A DNA stretch of 64,000 bases from Ruania zhangjianzhongii (GTDB taxonomy: Bacteria > Actinomycetota > Actinomycetes > Actinomycetales > Beutenbergiaceae), in NCBI RefSeq assembly GCF_008000995.1, contig NZ_CP042828.1:2046001-2110000 (forward strand), read 5' to 3'. Both the position numbers and the translations under genes were made by a program. A model generated the notes under the pieces. It did no database searches. It was not told where the DNA came from and was given only the letters and a program-made list of their open reading frames with translations. Shown here one piece after another: positions 23,174 to 32,283 of this stretch (its first letter is position 1; each line of letters begins with the position of its first letter).

Positions 23174-25144
23174 ATGATGAGCACCACGCTGGATCTGCAG
23201 TACAGCACTCGCACCCGCACCCGCCGTGACGTGGCCACGAACGGCCAGGACCGCACCCCCGCCCGCCGTGACGTGACCACGCACGGTCCGGACAGCACCC
23301 AGTCCCTGCCCACTCCGCGACGTGACGAGGGATATGCACTGCCCCGCGGGATGGCGGCAGCCCGCGACTTCGTGGCCGCTGTAGCAGAGTTGACCGGGCC
23401 GGACGCCGTCGTCTGGTGTGATGGCAGTGAAGCCGAGCGTGACCGGCTCACCGAGGAGCTGTGCCAGGCGGGCACGCTGATCCGGCTCGATCCGGAGCTG
23501 AGGCCGAACTCTTTCCTCGCCCGGTCGGACCCGAAGGATGTGGCCCGCGTGGAGTCGGCGACGTTCATCTGCTCAGCGGAGGAGTCGGACGCTGGGCCGA
23601 CGAACAACTGGCGGGATCCGGCCGAGATGCGGGCGGAACTCCTGCGCGTGTTCGCCGGCAGTATGCGTGGGCGCACGATGTACGTGGTGCCGTTCTCGAT
23701 GGGTCCGGTCGGTGGGCCGGCGTCCAAGGTGGGTATCGAGATCACCGACTCCCCGTATGTGGTGGTCAGTATGCGGCTGATGACCCGGATGGGGGAGGCC
23801 GCCATGGATCAGATCGACGGCGGAGCCGAGTGGGTCCCGGCGGTGCACTCGGTCGGGATGCCGTTGGTGACCGACGGCGCAGCTGTGCTGCCCGATGTGC
23901 CGTGGCCGTGCAACGAGACGAAGTACATCACCCACTTCCCGGACGATCGGGAGATCTGGTCCTTCGGCTCCGGCTACGGCGGGAACGCCCTGCTCGGGAA
24001 GAAGTGTTACGCCTTGCGGATCGCCTCAGTGCTGGCCCGGGACGAGGGATGGCTGGCTGAGCACATGCTGCTGATTCGGCTCCGCCACGCCGACGGGCGG
24101 CAGTTCCATGTCGCCGCGGCGTTCCCCTCGGCCTGTGGGAAGACCAATCTGGCGATGCTGCGCTCGGTTCTGCCGGAGTGGACTGTGACCACACTCGGCG
24201 ATGACATCGTCTGGCTGCGGCCTGGTGAGGACGGCCGGTTGTGGGCGATCAATCCCGAGGCTGGGTTCTTCGGGGTGGCACCCGGGACCGGAGCGGGCAC
24301 CAACCCGACTGCGGTGGACACTCTCACCCATGACGTGATCTTCACGAACGTGGCGCTCACCGACGACGGTGATGTGTGGTGGGAGGGACTCACGCCCGAG
24401 GCGCCGGAGCATCTGATCGACTGGGTCGGCCAGGACTGGACTCCGGAGGTCGGCGCGGAGACCGGCCGGCCGGCGGCGCACCCGAACTCGCGGTTCACGG
24501 TCTCGGCGGCGCAGTGCCCGATGATCGATCCGGACTGGGATGCCGGCGAGGGCGTTCCGGTGGACCTGATCCTGTTCGGTGGGCGCCGGGCGAGCAACGT
24601 GCCCCTGGTGACGGCGGCCGAGGACTGGGAGCACGGGGTGTTCTTCGGGGCGACGATCTCCTCGGAGCGCACTGCTGCTGCGGAGGGGGCGGTGGGTGAG
24701 CTGCGCCGGGACCCGTTCGCGATGCTGCCGTTCTGCGGGTACCACATGGGCGACTACTTCGGGCACTGGCTGTCGGTCGGGGAGCGACTCGGCGACCGTG
24801 CTCCGCGGATCGCGGCGGTGAACTGGTTCCGCAAGGGGGCCGATGGTTCCTTCCTCTGGCCCGGGTTCTCCGAGAACGCCCGCGTGCTGGACTGGTTGCT
24901 CCGGTTGGTCGACGGTGAGGTGACCGGGCGGCAGACACCGCTCGGAGTGGCGCCCGCTGACGGCGAGCTGCAGCTGGACGGGCTCGACCTGCCGGCGGCT
25001 GACCTGGACGAGCTGCATCGGGTGGACCCGGCCGCCTGGAGCGAGGAGGCGGACCGGTGCGCGGGGTACTTCGCGCAGTTCGGCGACCGCTTGCCTGTGG
25101 CGATGAGCCGGCAACTAGCCGCGCTGCGGGAACGGATGAGCTGA
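23174..25144 (+). CDS. pckG: Phosphoenolpyruvate carboxykinase (GTP)
   Basis: 656-aa enzyme converting oxaloacetate and GTP to PEP, GDP and CO2 in gluconeogenesis. The P-loop FPSACGKTN carries the hyper-reactive Cys321; substrate and metal sites are seen in [46 protein letters not shown] and [14 protein letters not shown]. It is about 48 residues longer at the N-terminus than mycobacterial PckG; the extra part contains two or three RRDV(A/T)T(N/H)G-like repeats. ATG 23174 or 23177 follows GAAGGG at good spacing, so the extension appears to be translated. Divergent from the RamB-like gene. Confidence 0.96.
   Translation: MMSTTLDLQYSTRTRTRRDVATNGQDRTPARRDVTTHGPDSTQSLPTPRRDEGYALPRGMAAARDFVAAVAELTGPDAVVWCDGSEAERDRLTEELCQAGTLIRLDPELRPNSFLARSDPKDVARVESATFICSAEESDAGPTNNWRDPAEMRAELLRVFAGSMRGRTMYVVPFSMGPVGGPASKVGIEITDSPYVVVSMRLMTRMGEAAMDQIDGGAEWVPAVHSVGMPLVTDGAAVLPDVPWPCNETKYITHFPDDREIWSFGSGYGGNALLGKKCYALRIASVLARDEGWLAEHMLLIRLRHADGRQFHVAAAFPSACGKTNLAMLRSVLPEWTVTTLGDDIVWLRPGEDGRLWAINPEAGFFGVAPGTGAGTNPTAVDTLTHDVIFTNVALTDDGDVWWEGLTPEAPEHLIDWVGQDWTPEVGAETGRPAAHPNSRFTVSAAQCPMIDPDWDAGEGVPVDLILFGGRRASNVPLVTAAEDWEHGVFFGATISSERTAAAEGAVGELRRDPFAMLPFCGYHMGDYFGHWLSVGERLGDRAPRIAAVNWFRKGADGSFLWPGFSENARVLDWLLRLVDGEVTGRQTPLGVAPADGELQLDGLDLPAADLDELHRVDPAAWSEEADRCAGYFAQFGDRLPVAMSRQLAALRERMS
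23222..23286 (+). repeat. 23-bp direct repeat in the pckG N-terminal extension
   Basis: Units at 23222-23244 and 23264-23286 (starting cgccgtgacgtg) match at 21 of 23 positions and are 42 bp apart. They encode RRDVATNG and RRDVTTHG; a shorter third relative (RRDEG) follows. They lie outside the conserved PEP carboxykinase fold. Confidence 0.8.
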
Positions 25145-25209
25145 TCGCTGGGGCCGCTGGGAGGGTGGCCTCCCGGGCGGGCACGTCGGCGGACGCCTAC
25201 CCTGAATAC

Positions 25210-25869
25210 TCAGGCGCGGGTGCCAACCTCTGCGGCCACATGTGCGAGCACCTCGGTGAACGTCTCCACGCTCTGTGCTCCGGACACGCCGTATTGGCCC
25301 TCGAACACGAAGAACGGGACGCCTCGAACACCCATCTGCTGAGCGTGGTTGAGGTCGCGCTGCACGTCGGTGGCGTAGCGCTCGGCGGCTAGGTCAGCCA
25401 GCAGCCGCTCGCTGTTGAGGCCGACCTCGGCGGCGAGCTCCGCGAGATCCGCGTCGCGCCCGATGTGCCGCCCCTCGCTGAAGTAGGCCCGGAACAGCCG
25501 CTCCAACAGTTCCGTCTGCCGACCATGCTGCGCGGCATGATGCAGGGCTTGGTGGGCGCGGAGGGTGTTGGTGTGCTGGACGGTGTCGAAGTGGAATGTT
25601 GCGCCTGCGGCAGCGCCAGTAGAGGTCACCTGGTCGAGCATCTGCTGGACCTGCTCGGGTGGGAGGCCCTTGTGCTTTACCAGGAAGTCCACTTCGGAAC
25701 CCTCGTAGTCCACCGGGGTGTCCGGTGCGAGCTCGTAGGAGTGATAGCGGACGGTCACCTCCCCGTCGTACTGCTCGATGGCCTGCTTCAGGGTGCGGTT
25801 CCCGATGAAGCACCAGGGGCACGCGATGTCGGACCAGACGTCCACGGTGATGGGAGGTTCAGCAGTCAT
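25210..25869 (-). CDS. DsbA/FrnE family thiol oxidoreductase
   Basis: 219-aa thioredoxin-fold protein of the FrnE-like DsbA family. It begins ITVDVWSDIACPWCFIGNRTL with the redox motif Cys-Pro-Trp-Cys near residue 18 and ends with the conserved VRGVPFFVFEGQYGVSGAQ, including the cis-Pro loop. No signal peptide is present, so it is cytosolic, possibly acting as a disulfide isomerase or glutathione/mycothiol-linked oxidoreductase. ATG 25869 gives the expected N-terminus; the Shine-Dalgarno is weak. Confidence 0.92.
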   Translation of the reverse strand: MTAEPPITVDVWSDIACPWCFIGNRTLKQAIEQYDGEVTVRYHSYELAPDTPVDYEGSEVDFLVKHKGLPPEQVQQMLDQVTSTGAAAGATFHFDTVQHTNTLRAHQALHHAAQHGRQTELLERLFRAYFSEGRHIGRDADLAELAAEVGLNSERLLADLAAERYATDVQRDLNHAQQMGVRGVPFFVFEGQYGVSGAQSVETFTEVLAHVAAEVGTRA

Positions 25870-26002
25870 ATTTCGTTCAACGGCGGAGATGGTGAGGACA
25901 TTCCACGGCGAGCGTCGGTGTAGACCCGCAACTGGCCTCTGCCGGTGGCGCTGCGCTCCGACAGCGTGACTGGCCATCGATGATCGTGTCCATCGTCGAG
26001 GC

Positions 26003-28147
26003 TCAGAACGGCGGATCAGTGTCGTCGCGCGGCCAAGGAGAAGTCTTACCCGCTGCGGAGCGCATCTCAGCCGCGGCTGAGGTGAGCGTGTCATCCTCAC
26101 AGCTGGCCCGGAGCTCTTGCCGCAACTGGCGGGTGACGCCGGTGTAGTCGGCGTGTTCCGGGCTGCGGGTGTAGATGTGCCCGGTCGGGGCGTACCAGGT
26201 AGTGACTCCGGTGCGGGCGTCTCGCTCCACCCGGAATACTCCGGCGGTCTTGGCCTGGTGATGATGGGTGCACAGTGCCTGCAGATTCGTCTCGACAGTC
26301 TGAGCCCAGGCCGGGATGCTTCCGTCGAAAGCGGAAATGTGATCGAGCTGGCACCGCCACGCGGGAACCTGGCAGGTCGGAAACCGGCAGGTCTGGTCGC
26401 GTTCGATGATCCGGGCGCGCAGCCGCCGAGAAGGCGCATAGGAGCCGGCACAAATCAGGCCAAGCTGGTCCTCGACGGATGAGCACAGCCCAGCCTCGTC
26501 CGAGTGGTGGCGCTGTGCCCAGGCGATCAATTCGTTCGCATCTGTACCGTCTGGGAGCTCAGTTGGACGCGGCGGTGGAAGTAGGTTCCACATCGGATCG
26601 CGACCTGGCTCACCCTTGGTCCCTGGCTCGCCCTTGGTCCCTGGCTCGCCCTTAGTCCCTGGCTGACCCTTGGGCTGCCGCTCATCGCTGCCCTTTGGCT
26701 GGGCCGACGATTCCGCTACGTGCTGGAGGCGATCAAGCCGAGGGCGATCAAGTAGCGCCCGCCAGATCGCTAGATCCTCGTCTCGAACCCGCTGGTCGGG
26801 CCACGGCCAGGCTGGGCCGAAAATCACATCGCGCTCCTCGGCGGTGGCGCCGTGATCGAGCCGGTTGGCCAGGGCGCAGCGCTCCGCCCACGTCGGCTCG
26901 GGGTTCGGGGCCAGATTTCTATCGGCTCCGGCCAAGCAGGGAGAGCCGCTGGTGCTCGACCGCCCGGCATCAACACCGGTGTCCGTGGTGGGACCGGTGG
27001 TCGACGTTCCGAAGAGTGCGGGACTCGCGAGGCCTCCGGAGTCAGCACCGGCCCGGTGGGCCAGCTGACGGGCAGTCCCCGCGCAGATCGGTCCGTATCC
27101 GTGCAGCAGTGCGGGTGTCTGGTCGTCACCGGCCAGCACGGGTGCGGTGATCGAGAATCGGATGTGTGGCGACTGTCCATGCTGAGTGGGCAGTGTGGTT
27201 CCGTCCGGCAGGCGCCCGCCAGCCATGATCGACTCGAAGAGGGTGGTCAGGGCGTCGACGCGCCGGGCGTCGATTCCTCGCTCGTCCTCAGCGGAGGTGG
27301 CGGCCGCCTGGGCGTTCAGGCAGGTGAAGATGTTCAGTCCGTCCTCGGCCGGAAGGTAGACGCCCAACCAGGACATCCCGTGTGCGGCCGGTTCGAAGGT
27401 CAGGTGCCGCTCACGCACTTCCCGCTGGTGCCGCTGCTCGGCCCGGGTGGGGTCGGCAGCAATGATCGCGACCGCCAGCGCCTTCTTCAGTTGCGGCGGT
27501 GTGTGCGTGGGCGCCAGCTCGCAGCCATAGTTCTCAAGCACGGCCCGCTCGCCCGGGTCAAGATCCGACACAGCAGCGGCAATCACATCGAGCTTCCGCG
27601 CCGATACTTCGCCGGAAGCCAGTCCCTTCCGCAGTCGCGGCGAATCTTCCAGCGCACCGGCGCGGGTGATGATGGTGCCCGCAGCGTAGGAGGTCGTCGC
27701 CAACCGGCAAGAGATCTCGTCATGGACGGCCGTCAGGGTCCTCGACGAGGCCCCTCGCTCATCCAAAAGTTCCTGTGCGAACTTCGCCTGAAGTCCGGCC
27801 AACTGAGCCATCTGCCGCTCACAGGCCGCGATCAACTCAACCCTCGTTGCCTGGTCTCGATCGGCCGGGGCCCGCTCGGCTGCCGCCTCGAGTACTCCCG
27901 CCAACGAAGCTCCCGGTGCGGCCGCGCCGATCACGTCCGATCGCTGCGACAGACTCACCCCCGACCGCCAGGCAGCCTGAGCCTGGTCGACCTCCTGGGC
28001 TGCTGCGACGACCTCGGTCAAGCCGACGTCCGGACCCACCGGCAACGTCACAAATGGCTCGGGGCGCTCTTCCTCGGAACTCGACGCGCTCGATTCATCG
28101 CCGGAGGAGTGGTCCTCCGGGTCGATGTTCTCGTCGTCGAAATCCAT
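26003..28147 (-). CDS. DUF222 and HNH endonuclease domain protein
   Basis: 714-aa protein of the DUF222-HNH group (13E12-repeat type) that is abundant in actinobacteria. The N-terminus is acidic and Ser-rich (residues 1-32); DUF222 spans about 75-350. The C-terminal HNH nuclease has paired Cys and His residues in CRFPTCQVP, CQLDHISAFD and LQALCTHHHQAKT. Between them is a Pro/Gly/Lys repeat GTKGEP x3. Cellular role unknown; these genes are frequently multicopy and may be mobile or involved in DNA exchange. ATG 28147 is the natural start. Nearest neighbours are unrelated. Confidence 0.9.
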   Translation of the reverse strand: MDFDDENIDPEDHSSGDESSASSSEEERPEPFVTLPVGPDVGLTEVVAAAQEVDQAQAAWRSGVSLSQRSDVIGAAAPGASLAGVLEAAAERAPADRDQATRVELIAACERQMAQLAGLQAKFAQELLDERGASSRTLTAVHDEISCRLATTSYAAGTIITRAGALEDSPRLRKGLASGEVSARKLDVIAAAVSDLDPGERAVLENYGCELAPTHTPPQLKKALAVAIIAADPTRAEQRHQREVRERHLTFEPAAHGMSWLGVYLPAEDGLNIFTCLNAQAAATSAEDERGIDARRVDALTTLFESIMAGGRLPDGTTLPTQHGQSPHIRFSITAPVLAGDDQTPALLHGYGPICAGTARQLAHRAGADSGGLASPALFGTSTTGPTTDTGVDAGRSSTSGSPCLAGADRNLAPNPEPTWAERCALANRLDHGATAEERDVIFGPAWPWPDQRVRDEDLAIWRALLDRPRLDRLQHVAESSAQPKGSDERQPKGQPGTKGEPGTKGEPGTKGEPGRDPMWNLLPPPRPTELPDGTDANELIAWAQRHHSDEAGLCSSVEDQLGLICAGSYAPSRRLRARIIERDQTCRFPTCQVPAWRCQLDHISAFDGSIPAWAQTVETNLQALCTHHHQAKTAGVFRVERDARTGVTTWYAPTGHIYTRSPEHADYTGVTRQLRQELRASCEDDTLTSAAAEMRSAAGKTSPWPRDDTDPPF
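26607..26660 (-). repeat. 18-bp tandem repeat x3 in the HNH gene
   Basis: Units 26607-26624, 26625-26642 and 26643-26660 (plus-strand form ggctcgcccttggtccct) differ by single bases and encode collagen-like GTKGEP hexapeptides, with a degenerate fourth unit after 26661. The repeat forms a linker between DUF222 and the nuclease part. Confidence 0.9.
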
Positions 28148-28697
28148 AGAACAAACGTATCATTTCGGAGAGTCGAAGTCAAGGGCTTGCTGTTCGTATA
28201 TCGCCGGATGGATGCCAACTCCCAGCAGAATCCTCGGCATCCATCCGACCGGTCCGAGCCTGCCATCGACCACTGACGTTGATGATGTAAGGGCCTCGGC
28301 GGGGGTCTGGCCCAGCCACTGACTGACACTGTTGATGGTTGGACGCCCCGGGGTCGTGACTCTGCCACTGACTGGCCCTGTTGATGCTTCGACGCCCCCG
28401 GAGTCGTGACTCTGCCACTCACCGTCGGCCTGTTGGCCTGGCCATCGGTTGGACCGTCTGGGCCCGGGCAACCGCGCGCCGGCCGGGCGGACATGACCTC
28501 ATCAGAGCCTGGCGAAGCCTCATCCAGGGTGGTGCTGGTCGTTGGACACGGTCCACGTCTGGCAGGTGTGCCAAGCGTGGGGCGTGCCGTTGGCGCTGAT
28601 GGCTCATGGGGAGTTGTCCCCGGTGGTGGTGGAACTGGCGCTCAGGATCGGGCCATAGGGTTCTGGTTGCATCACTTTCAGAGGAAGGCGCATCTCG
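28148..28697. other. 550-bp intergenic region with direct repeats, no credible gene
   Basis: No reading frame here has a recognisable protein or a good ribosome site. It contains the 49/50-bp direct repeat at 28315-28413 and partial copies on both sides. The last 20 bp hold the Shine-Dalgarno GAGGAAGG for the next gene. A short frame ending TAG near 28650 (reading HVWQVCQAWGVP) looks protein-like but is not assignable. Confidence 0.6.
28315..28413. repeat. 49/50-bp tandem direct repeat
   Basis: Unit 1 (28315-28363) and unit 2 (28364-28413) both begin gccactgact and end gtcgtgactct, with differences scattered between them. A truncated third unit starts at 28414 and a partial relative (ccactgacgttgatgatg) lies at 28270. 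Function unknown. Confidence 0.85.
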
Positions 28698-29269
28698 ATG
28701 AGTCAGTACCAGGCCCCACAGGGGGACGCCCAGGGCTACGGTCAGCAGCCGGGGTATGGCCAGCAGCCACAGCAATCGGCGCGGGGGGCTATGGCCAGGC
28801 GTCGGTGCCCCAGGGTTACGGCCAGGCGTCGGTGCCGCAGACCCCGCACGCTCCGCAAGGCGGATACGGCCAGGCGTCGGCTCCGCAGAACCCGCAGGGT
28901 GGTTACGCGCAGGCGCCGCAGCAGCAGCCCGGCGGGTATGCCCAGGCCGGTGGTTTCGCCTCCGGTGGGCAGTACCCCACGTCCGGCAACCCGGGCTTGT
29001 TCGACACCAGCTTCGCGGTCTCCAGTACCCAGCGCACGGCTAAGTTGGCCTATGTGGCGATCATCGTGGTGGCGGGGGCGCTCGCGCTGGCCGGCCTGTT
29101 CAGGGCCGTCGCGCAGTTCGCCAACGTGAGCTTCGGCGGCGCGAGTGTGGTGCTCGGCGGACTGGCTAGTCTGCTGATCTACGGCGCGATCGGGTTCGCG
29201 GTCCTGGCGGTCGGCCGTCTGGTGGTGGACTTCTTCGTGCAGGAGGACAAGAAGCGCGAAGCCAGCTGA
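28698..29269 (+). pseudogene. Gly/Gln/Tyr-rich two-helix membrane protein, frameshifted at a G-run
   Basis: A strong start (GAGGAAGG, ATG 28698) reads MSQYQAPQGDAQGYGQQPGYGQ, but this frame soon degenerates. The sensible continuation (GGYGQASVPQ repeats, then two membrane helices with LAYVAIIVVAGALALAG and GLASLLIYGAIGFAVLAVG, ending EDKKREAS) is in the frame one base behind. The switch falls at the six-G run 28783-28788; a seventh G would join the frames. It is either a genuine frameshift or a homopolymer error in the sequence. Intact, it would be a small membrane protein with a disordered repeat N-terminus and unknown function. Confidence 0.75.
28787..28840 (+). repeat. 27-bp tandem repeat encoding GYGQASVPQ
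   Basis: Units 28787-28813 and 28814-28840 differ at few bases and encode GYGQASVPQ twice; diverged copies (GYGQASAPQ, GYAQAPQQQ, GYAQAGG) continue to about 28960. The repeat begins directly after the G-run where the frame breaks. Confidence 0.8.
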
Positions 29270-29361
29270 CGCTGTGGGGCGGGGCCATCTCGGCGAGGTG
29301 GGGGCGACTTCGGCGAGGCGCGCGGCCCCTTTGGCGAGGTGAGCTGACGCTGCGGCGCGCG

Positions 29362-29439
29362 GCCGCCTCGGCCGCCTCGGCCGCCTCGGCGGGCGAGGGG
29401 GCGACCTCGGCGGGCGAGGGGGCGACCTCGGCGGGCGAC
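29362..29439. repeat. GC-rich tandem repeats between convergent genes
   Basis: Three 9-bp units gccgcctcg (29362-29388) are followed by two 21-bp units (29389-29409, 29410-29430) starting gcgggcgaggggg and a partial third. They fill the gap between the frameshifted membrane gene and the LysR gene, which has no other features. Confidence 0.85.
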
Positions 29440-29481
29440 GCCGCATCGATGCGCAGCGGAGGCTCTGATCGCTCGCGCGCC

Positions 29482-30321
29482 TCAGTGACGGCCCAGGATG
29501 GCGGCCGTGAGTGCCTCGACCGGCTCGCGCGGTGCGTTCGGGTTGTCCACCAGCACCATGTCGACGTCGCCCAGCGCGGGCAGACCGCTCGAGGCCGGCA
29601 TCACGACGAGGTCCGTTGGCACCAGGCTCTGTGCGAGCACGGTGATCCCGAGTCCAGCCCGGACGGCCGCCAGCATGCCGTTGATCTCCCGGGTGGTACA
29701 CGTGACGCGCCAGGTGCGTCCGGCCTGTTCGAGCGCGCGGGTTGCCATGTCCCGAGACATGCTGGGATTCGGATAGGTGATCAGCGGAACCACGCCCGCG
29801 TCGGCGAGGGGCGCTTGCGGTAGGCCTACCCAGGTGAGCCGGTCGCGCCGCACCAGGGCACCGGTACCCTCCCCGGCGTTCTGCTTGATGAACACCAGGT
29901 CCAGATGCCCGGCGAGCAACCGTCGGTGCAGCACGTGGGACTGCGCGATGGTGAGCTCGACGGTCACCTGCGGGTGCAGCTGACGGAATTCGCGCAGGAT
30001 CCGGGGGAGCTGGGTCAGTGCGAGGTCGTCCGCGGCGCCGAAGCGCAACCGGCCGCCCATCGCCGAACCGGTGAAGTAGGCCGCCGCCTGATCGTGTGCC
30101 GCCAGGATCGACCGGGCGAAGCCGGCCATCGCCTGCCCGTTGTCCGTGAGTGCGACCTCGTGGGTGTCCCGCTGCACCAGGCGGCGGTTCGCCGCCCGTT
30201 CCAGTCGCGCCACGTGCTGGCTCACCGTGGGCTGGCTGATCCCCAGTCGCGCGGCCGCGGCCGTGAAGTTCAGCGTTTCACTGATCGTGAGGAAAGTTCG
30301 AAGCTGCACCGGGTCGAACAA
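29482..30321 (-). CDS. LysR family transcriptional regulator
   Basis: 279-aa regulator with an N-terminal winged helix (FLTISETLNFTAAAARLGIS, QPTVSQHVARLE) and an inducer-binding domain from about residue 90 (RLRFGAADDLALTQLP). The start appears to be TTG 30321, preceded by GAGGAG at about 9 bp; TTG starts are uncommon, but the next Met would remove the helix-turn-helix. It is divergent from an MFS exporter gene, and a T-N11-A dyad lies between them, so it probably controls that exporter. Confidence 0.9.
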   Translation of the reverse strand: MFDPVQLRTFLTISETLNFTAAAARLGISQPTVSQHVARLERAANRRLVQRDTHEVALTDNGQAMAGFARSILAAHDQAAAYFTGSAMGGRLRFGAADDLALTQLPRILREFRQLHPQVTVELTIAQSHVLHRRLLAGHLDLVFIKQNAGEGTGALVRRDRLTWVGLPQAPLADAGVVPLITYPNPSMSRDMATRALEQAGRTWRVTCTTREINGMLAAVRAGLGITVLAQSLVPTDLVVMPASSGLPALGDVDMVLVDNPNAPREPVEALTAAILGRH

Positions 30322-30389
30322 AGGGACCGTCTCCTCGTCGTATCGATTCGACCATCGTATCCCCGGCCATTACGAAGCGCAATGGCACT

Positions 30390-30402
30390 TATAGGAACTA
30401 TA
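30390..30402. promoter_or_regulatory. Candidate LysR box (T-N11-A dyad)
   Basis: TATAGGAACTATA is a perfect dyad (TATAG and CTATA around GAA) and exactly matches the T-N11-A rule for LysR-type regulators. It lies 69-81 bp upstream of the LysR start and 88-100 bp upstream of the MFS start, the expected place in a divergent pair. Confidence 0.6.
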
Positions 30403-30489
30403 GGTTGGATAAATGATGCGGTGACGCCTAACGTGGCAGGTGCACCATCATCCAGATACTCCCGACTTCACTTTTCGGCAGGGATTCTC

Positions 30490-32283
30490 GTGCACTCGGC
30501 CAGCTCGGCTCCGACCTGTCCGCCCACCGCCACCGCCACCGACACCACACCTGATACCGCTACCTCTGACGTGACTGCAACCGAACTCCACACCACCAGC
30601 CCCACCGACACCGATACCGACACCGCAGTCGCCCGAAACGAGGCCCCGGCGCCCACCGCGCCCGAGCCGCGCTCCGCACCCTCCGCCCGCGAGGCCCGAG
30701 CCCAGCGGATTCGCTCCCGCCGCGGCAACCGGCCGGCCAAGGTCCGCCCCTCCCGACGGCACCGGCACCTGGGCGTCTCTTCCGTTCGTCCAACCGAACC
30801 GGCGACTCCTGCAGCACCGGCGACCGCGGCAGATTCGTCAACTCCGGCAGAACCGTCGACCCCGGCAGAACCGTCGACCCCGGCGACACCTGGCAGCCGC
30901 ACGAACGCCGCCCTTCGCACAGCCGCTCGCGGCACCGCCTCCGCGATCGGCCCCGCTCTGGCGACCCTCTCGCCCCGGCGAGCGATCCCGCGTACCAAGG
31001 CTGCGCCGTCGTCGGGCGTAGGACTGATCGACGCACTCAAGGTGGGAAACTACCGCCGTTACGCGATCGCCCAGCTGTGCACCAGCACGTTCGGGTGGGC
31101 CGCGCGGGTAGCGCAGGACTGGCTGATGCTCGAGCTGACCGGCTCCGCCGCACTGGTCGGGCTCACCGTAGCGATGCAGTTCACCCCGATGCTGCTGTTC
31201 GGCCTGTTCGGCGGAGTGCTCGCCGACCGCTACGACCGGCGCACCATCCTCACCATCACCCAGTCGCTGTTTGGACTGTTCACCCTCGCCCTCGGCGTGC
31301 TCGCCCTGGCCGGTGTGGTGCAGCCCTGGCACGTGCTGGCCTCCGCGTTCCTCGGCGGGATGGCGATCGTGGTGGACAACCCGGCACGGCAGGCGTTCGT
31401 GCACGAGATCGCCGGCCCCAAGCTGCTCCGCCGCGCGATCAGCATGAACACCTCGATCTTCCAGCTCGGCGCCCTGATCGGCCCGGCTGTGGCCGCGGGG
31501 CTGATCGCCGTGGTCGGCAGCGGATGGGCGTTCGTGGTGAACGCACTCGCCTGTGCCTTCGCGGCGTCGCTGATCCACTCGATGCGCCGGGAGGAGATGT
31601 TCCCCACTGCCGTGGTGCGCCGTACCAAGGGTCAGCTCCGCGCCGGCCTCAAGCACGTCAGCGAACACCCGGAGATCCTCTGGGCGTGTGTGCTGGTCGG
31701 CTTCGTGGCGGTCACCGGCGTGAACATGGCCACAGTGCTCACCGCCTACGCCGCGGACGTGATCGACCTCGGCGCGAGCGGCTACGGCATGCTCACCTCC
31801 ACGTTGGCCCTGGGTGCGATCACCGGGGCCCTGTTCGCCGGGCGTGCCCGCCGGCTCCGGCTGCGCACGCTGGTGGCGGGAGCCGCCACGCTCGGCGTGC
31901 TGCAGATCGTCGCCGCGCTCATCTCCAGCACGGCGCTGTTCCTCGTGGTGCTCTACGCGATCGGTGCCACCAGCCTGCTCTACCTGACGCGCAGCAACAC
32001 CCTGGTGCAGACCAGCGCCGACCCGGCGATGCGCGGGCGGGTGCTCTCCCTGTACGTGCTGATCAACATGGGTGCTCAGGCCGCCTCCGGGCTGATCATC
32101 GGCTGGGTCTGCGAGTGGGGCGGCCCGCATGCCGGCTTCGCTGCCTGCGCGGCGGGACCACTGCTCGGTGCGCTGGTGGTCGGGACGATCCTCGCCCGCC
32201 GGGGTCAGCTGCGGCCCGTGCTGCGGGTGCGCCGGCGCCCGGGCCGCGGGTTCATCTATCTGGTCCGCCGGCCGGTGGGCTGA
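30490..32283 (+). CDS. MFS exporter (EntS/MFS_3 type) with long disordered N-terminus
   Basis: 597-aa transporter. About 180 N-terminal residues are Thr/Pro/Ala-rich and disordered, including three STPAEP-type repeats and an Arg-rich patch; the 12-helix MFS_3 (EntS-like drug or siderophore exporter) domain starts near LIDALKVGNYRRYAIAQL. The signature loop GVLADRYDRRT and the mid-protein RAISMNTSIFQLGALIGPA are typical of this group. GTG 30490 is preferred because AGGGA precedes it; ATG 30382 would lie across the LysR box. The 3' end overlaps the convergent ligD gene by 32 bp. Regulation by the divergent LysR protein is likely. Confidence 0.85.
   Translation: MHSASSAPTCPPTATATDTTPDTATSDVTATELHTTSPTDTDTDTAVARNEAPAPTAPEPRSAPSAREARAQRIRSRRGNRPAKVRPSRRHRHLGVSSVRPTEPATPAAPATAADSSTPAEPSTPAEPSTPATPGSRTNAALRTAARGTASAIGPALATLSPRRAIPRTKAAPSSGVGLIDALKVGNYRRYAIAQLCTSTFGWAARVAQDWLMLELTGSAALVGLTVAMQFTPMLLFGLFGGVLADRYDRRTILTITQSLFGLFTLALGVLALAGVVQPWHVLASAFLGGMAIVVDNPARQAFVHEIAGPKLLRRAISMNTSIFQLGALIGPAVAAGLIAVVGSGWAFVVNALACAFAASLIHSMRREEMFPTAVVRRTKGQLRAGLKHVSEHPEILWACVLVGFVAVTGVNMATVLTAYAADVIDLGASGYGMLTSTLALGAITGALFAGRARRLRLRTLVAGAATLGVLQIVAALISSTALFLVVLYAIGATSLLYLTRSNTLVQTSADPAMRGRVLSLYVLINMGAQAASGLIIGWVCEWGGPHAGFAACAAGPLLGALVVGTILARRGQLRPVLRVRRRPGRGFIYLVRRPVG
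30837..30890 (+). repeat. 18-bp tandem repeat x3 in the MFS N-terminal tail
   Basis: Units 30837-30854, 30855-30872 and 30873-30890 (based on gtcgaccccggcagaacc) encode STPAEP, STPAEP and STPATP. They lie in the disordered N-terminal region before the membrane domain. Confidence 0.88.

Noticed and set aside
28550-28652. Short plus frame reading HVWQVCQAWGVP as a gene
   Set aside because: It has no start with a ribosome site and is too short; possibly a remnant, but nothing supports a family.
30382-30489. ATG 30382 as start of the MFS exporter
   Set aside because: It has no ribosome site and would place the LysR dyad inside the coding region; GTG 30490 has AGGGA upstream.
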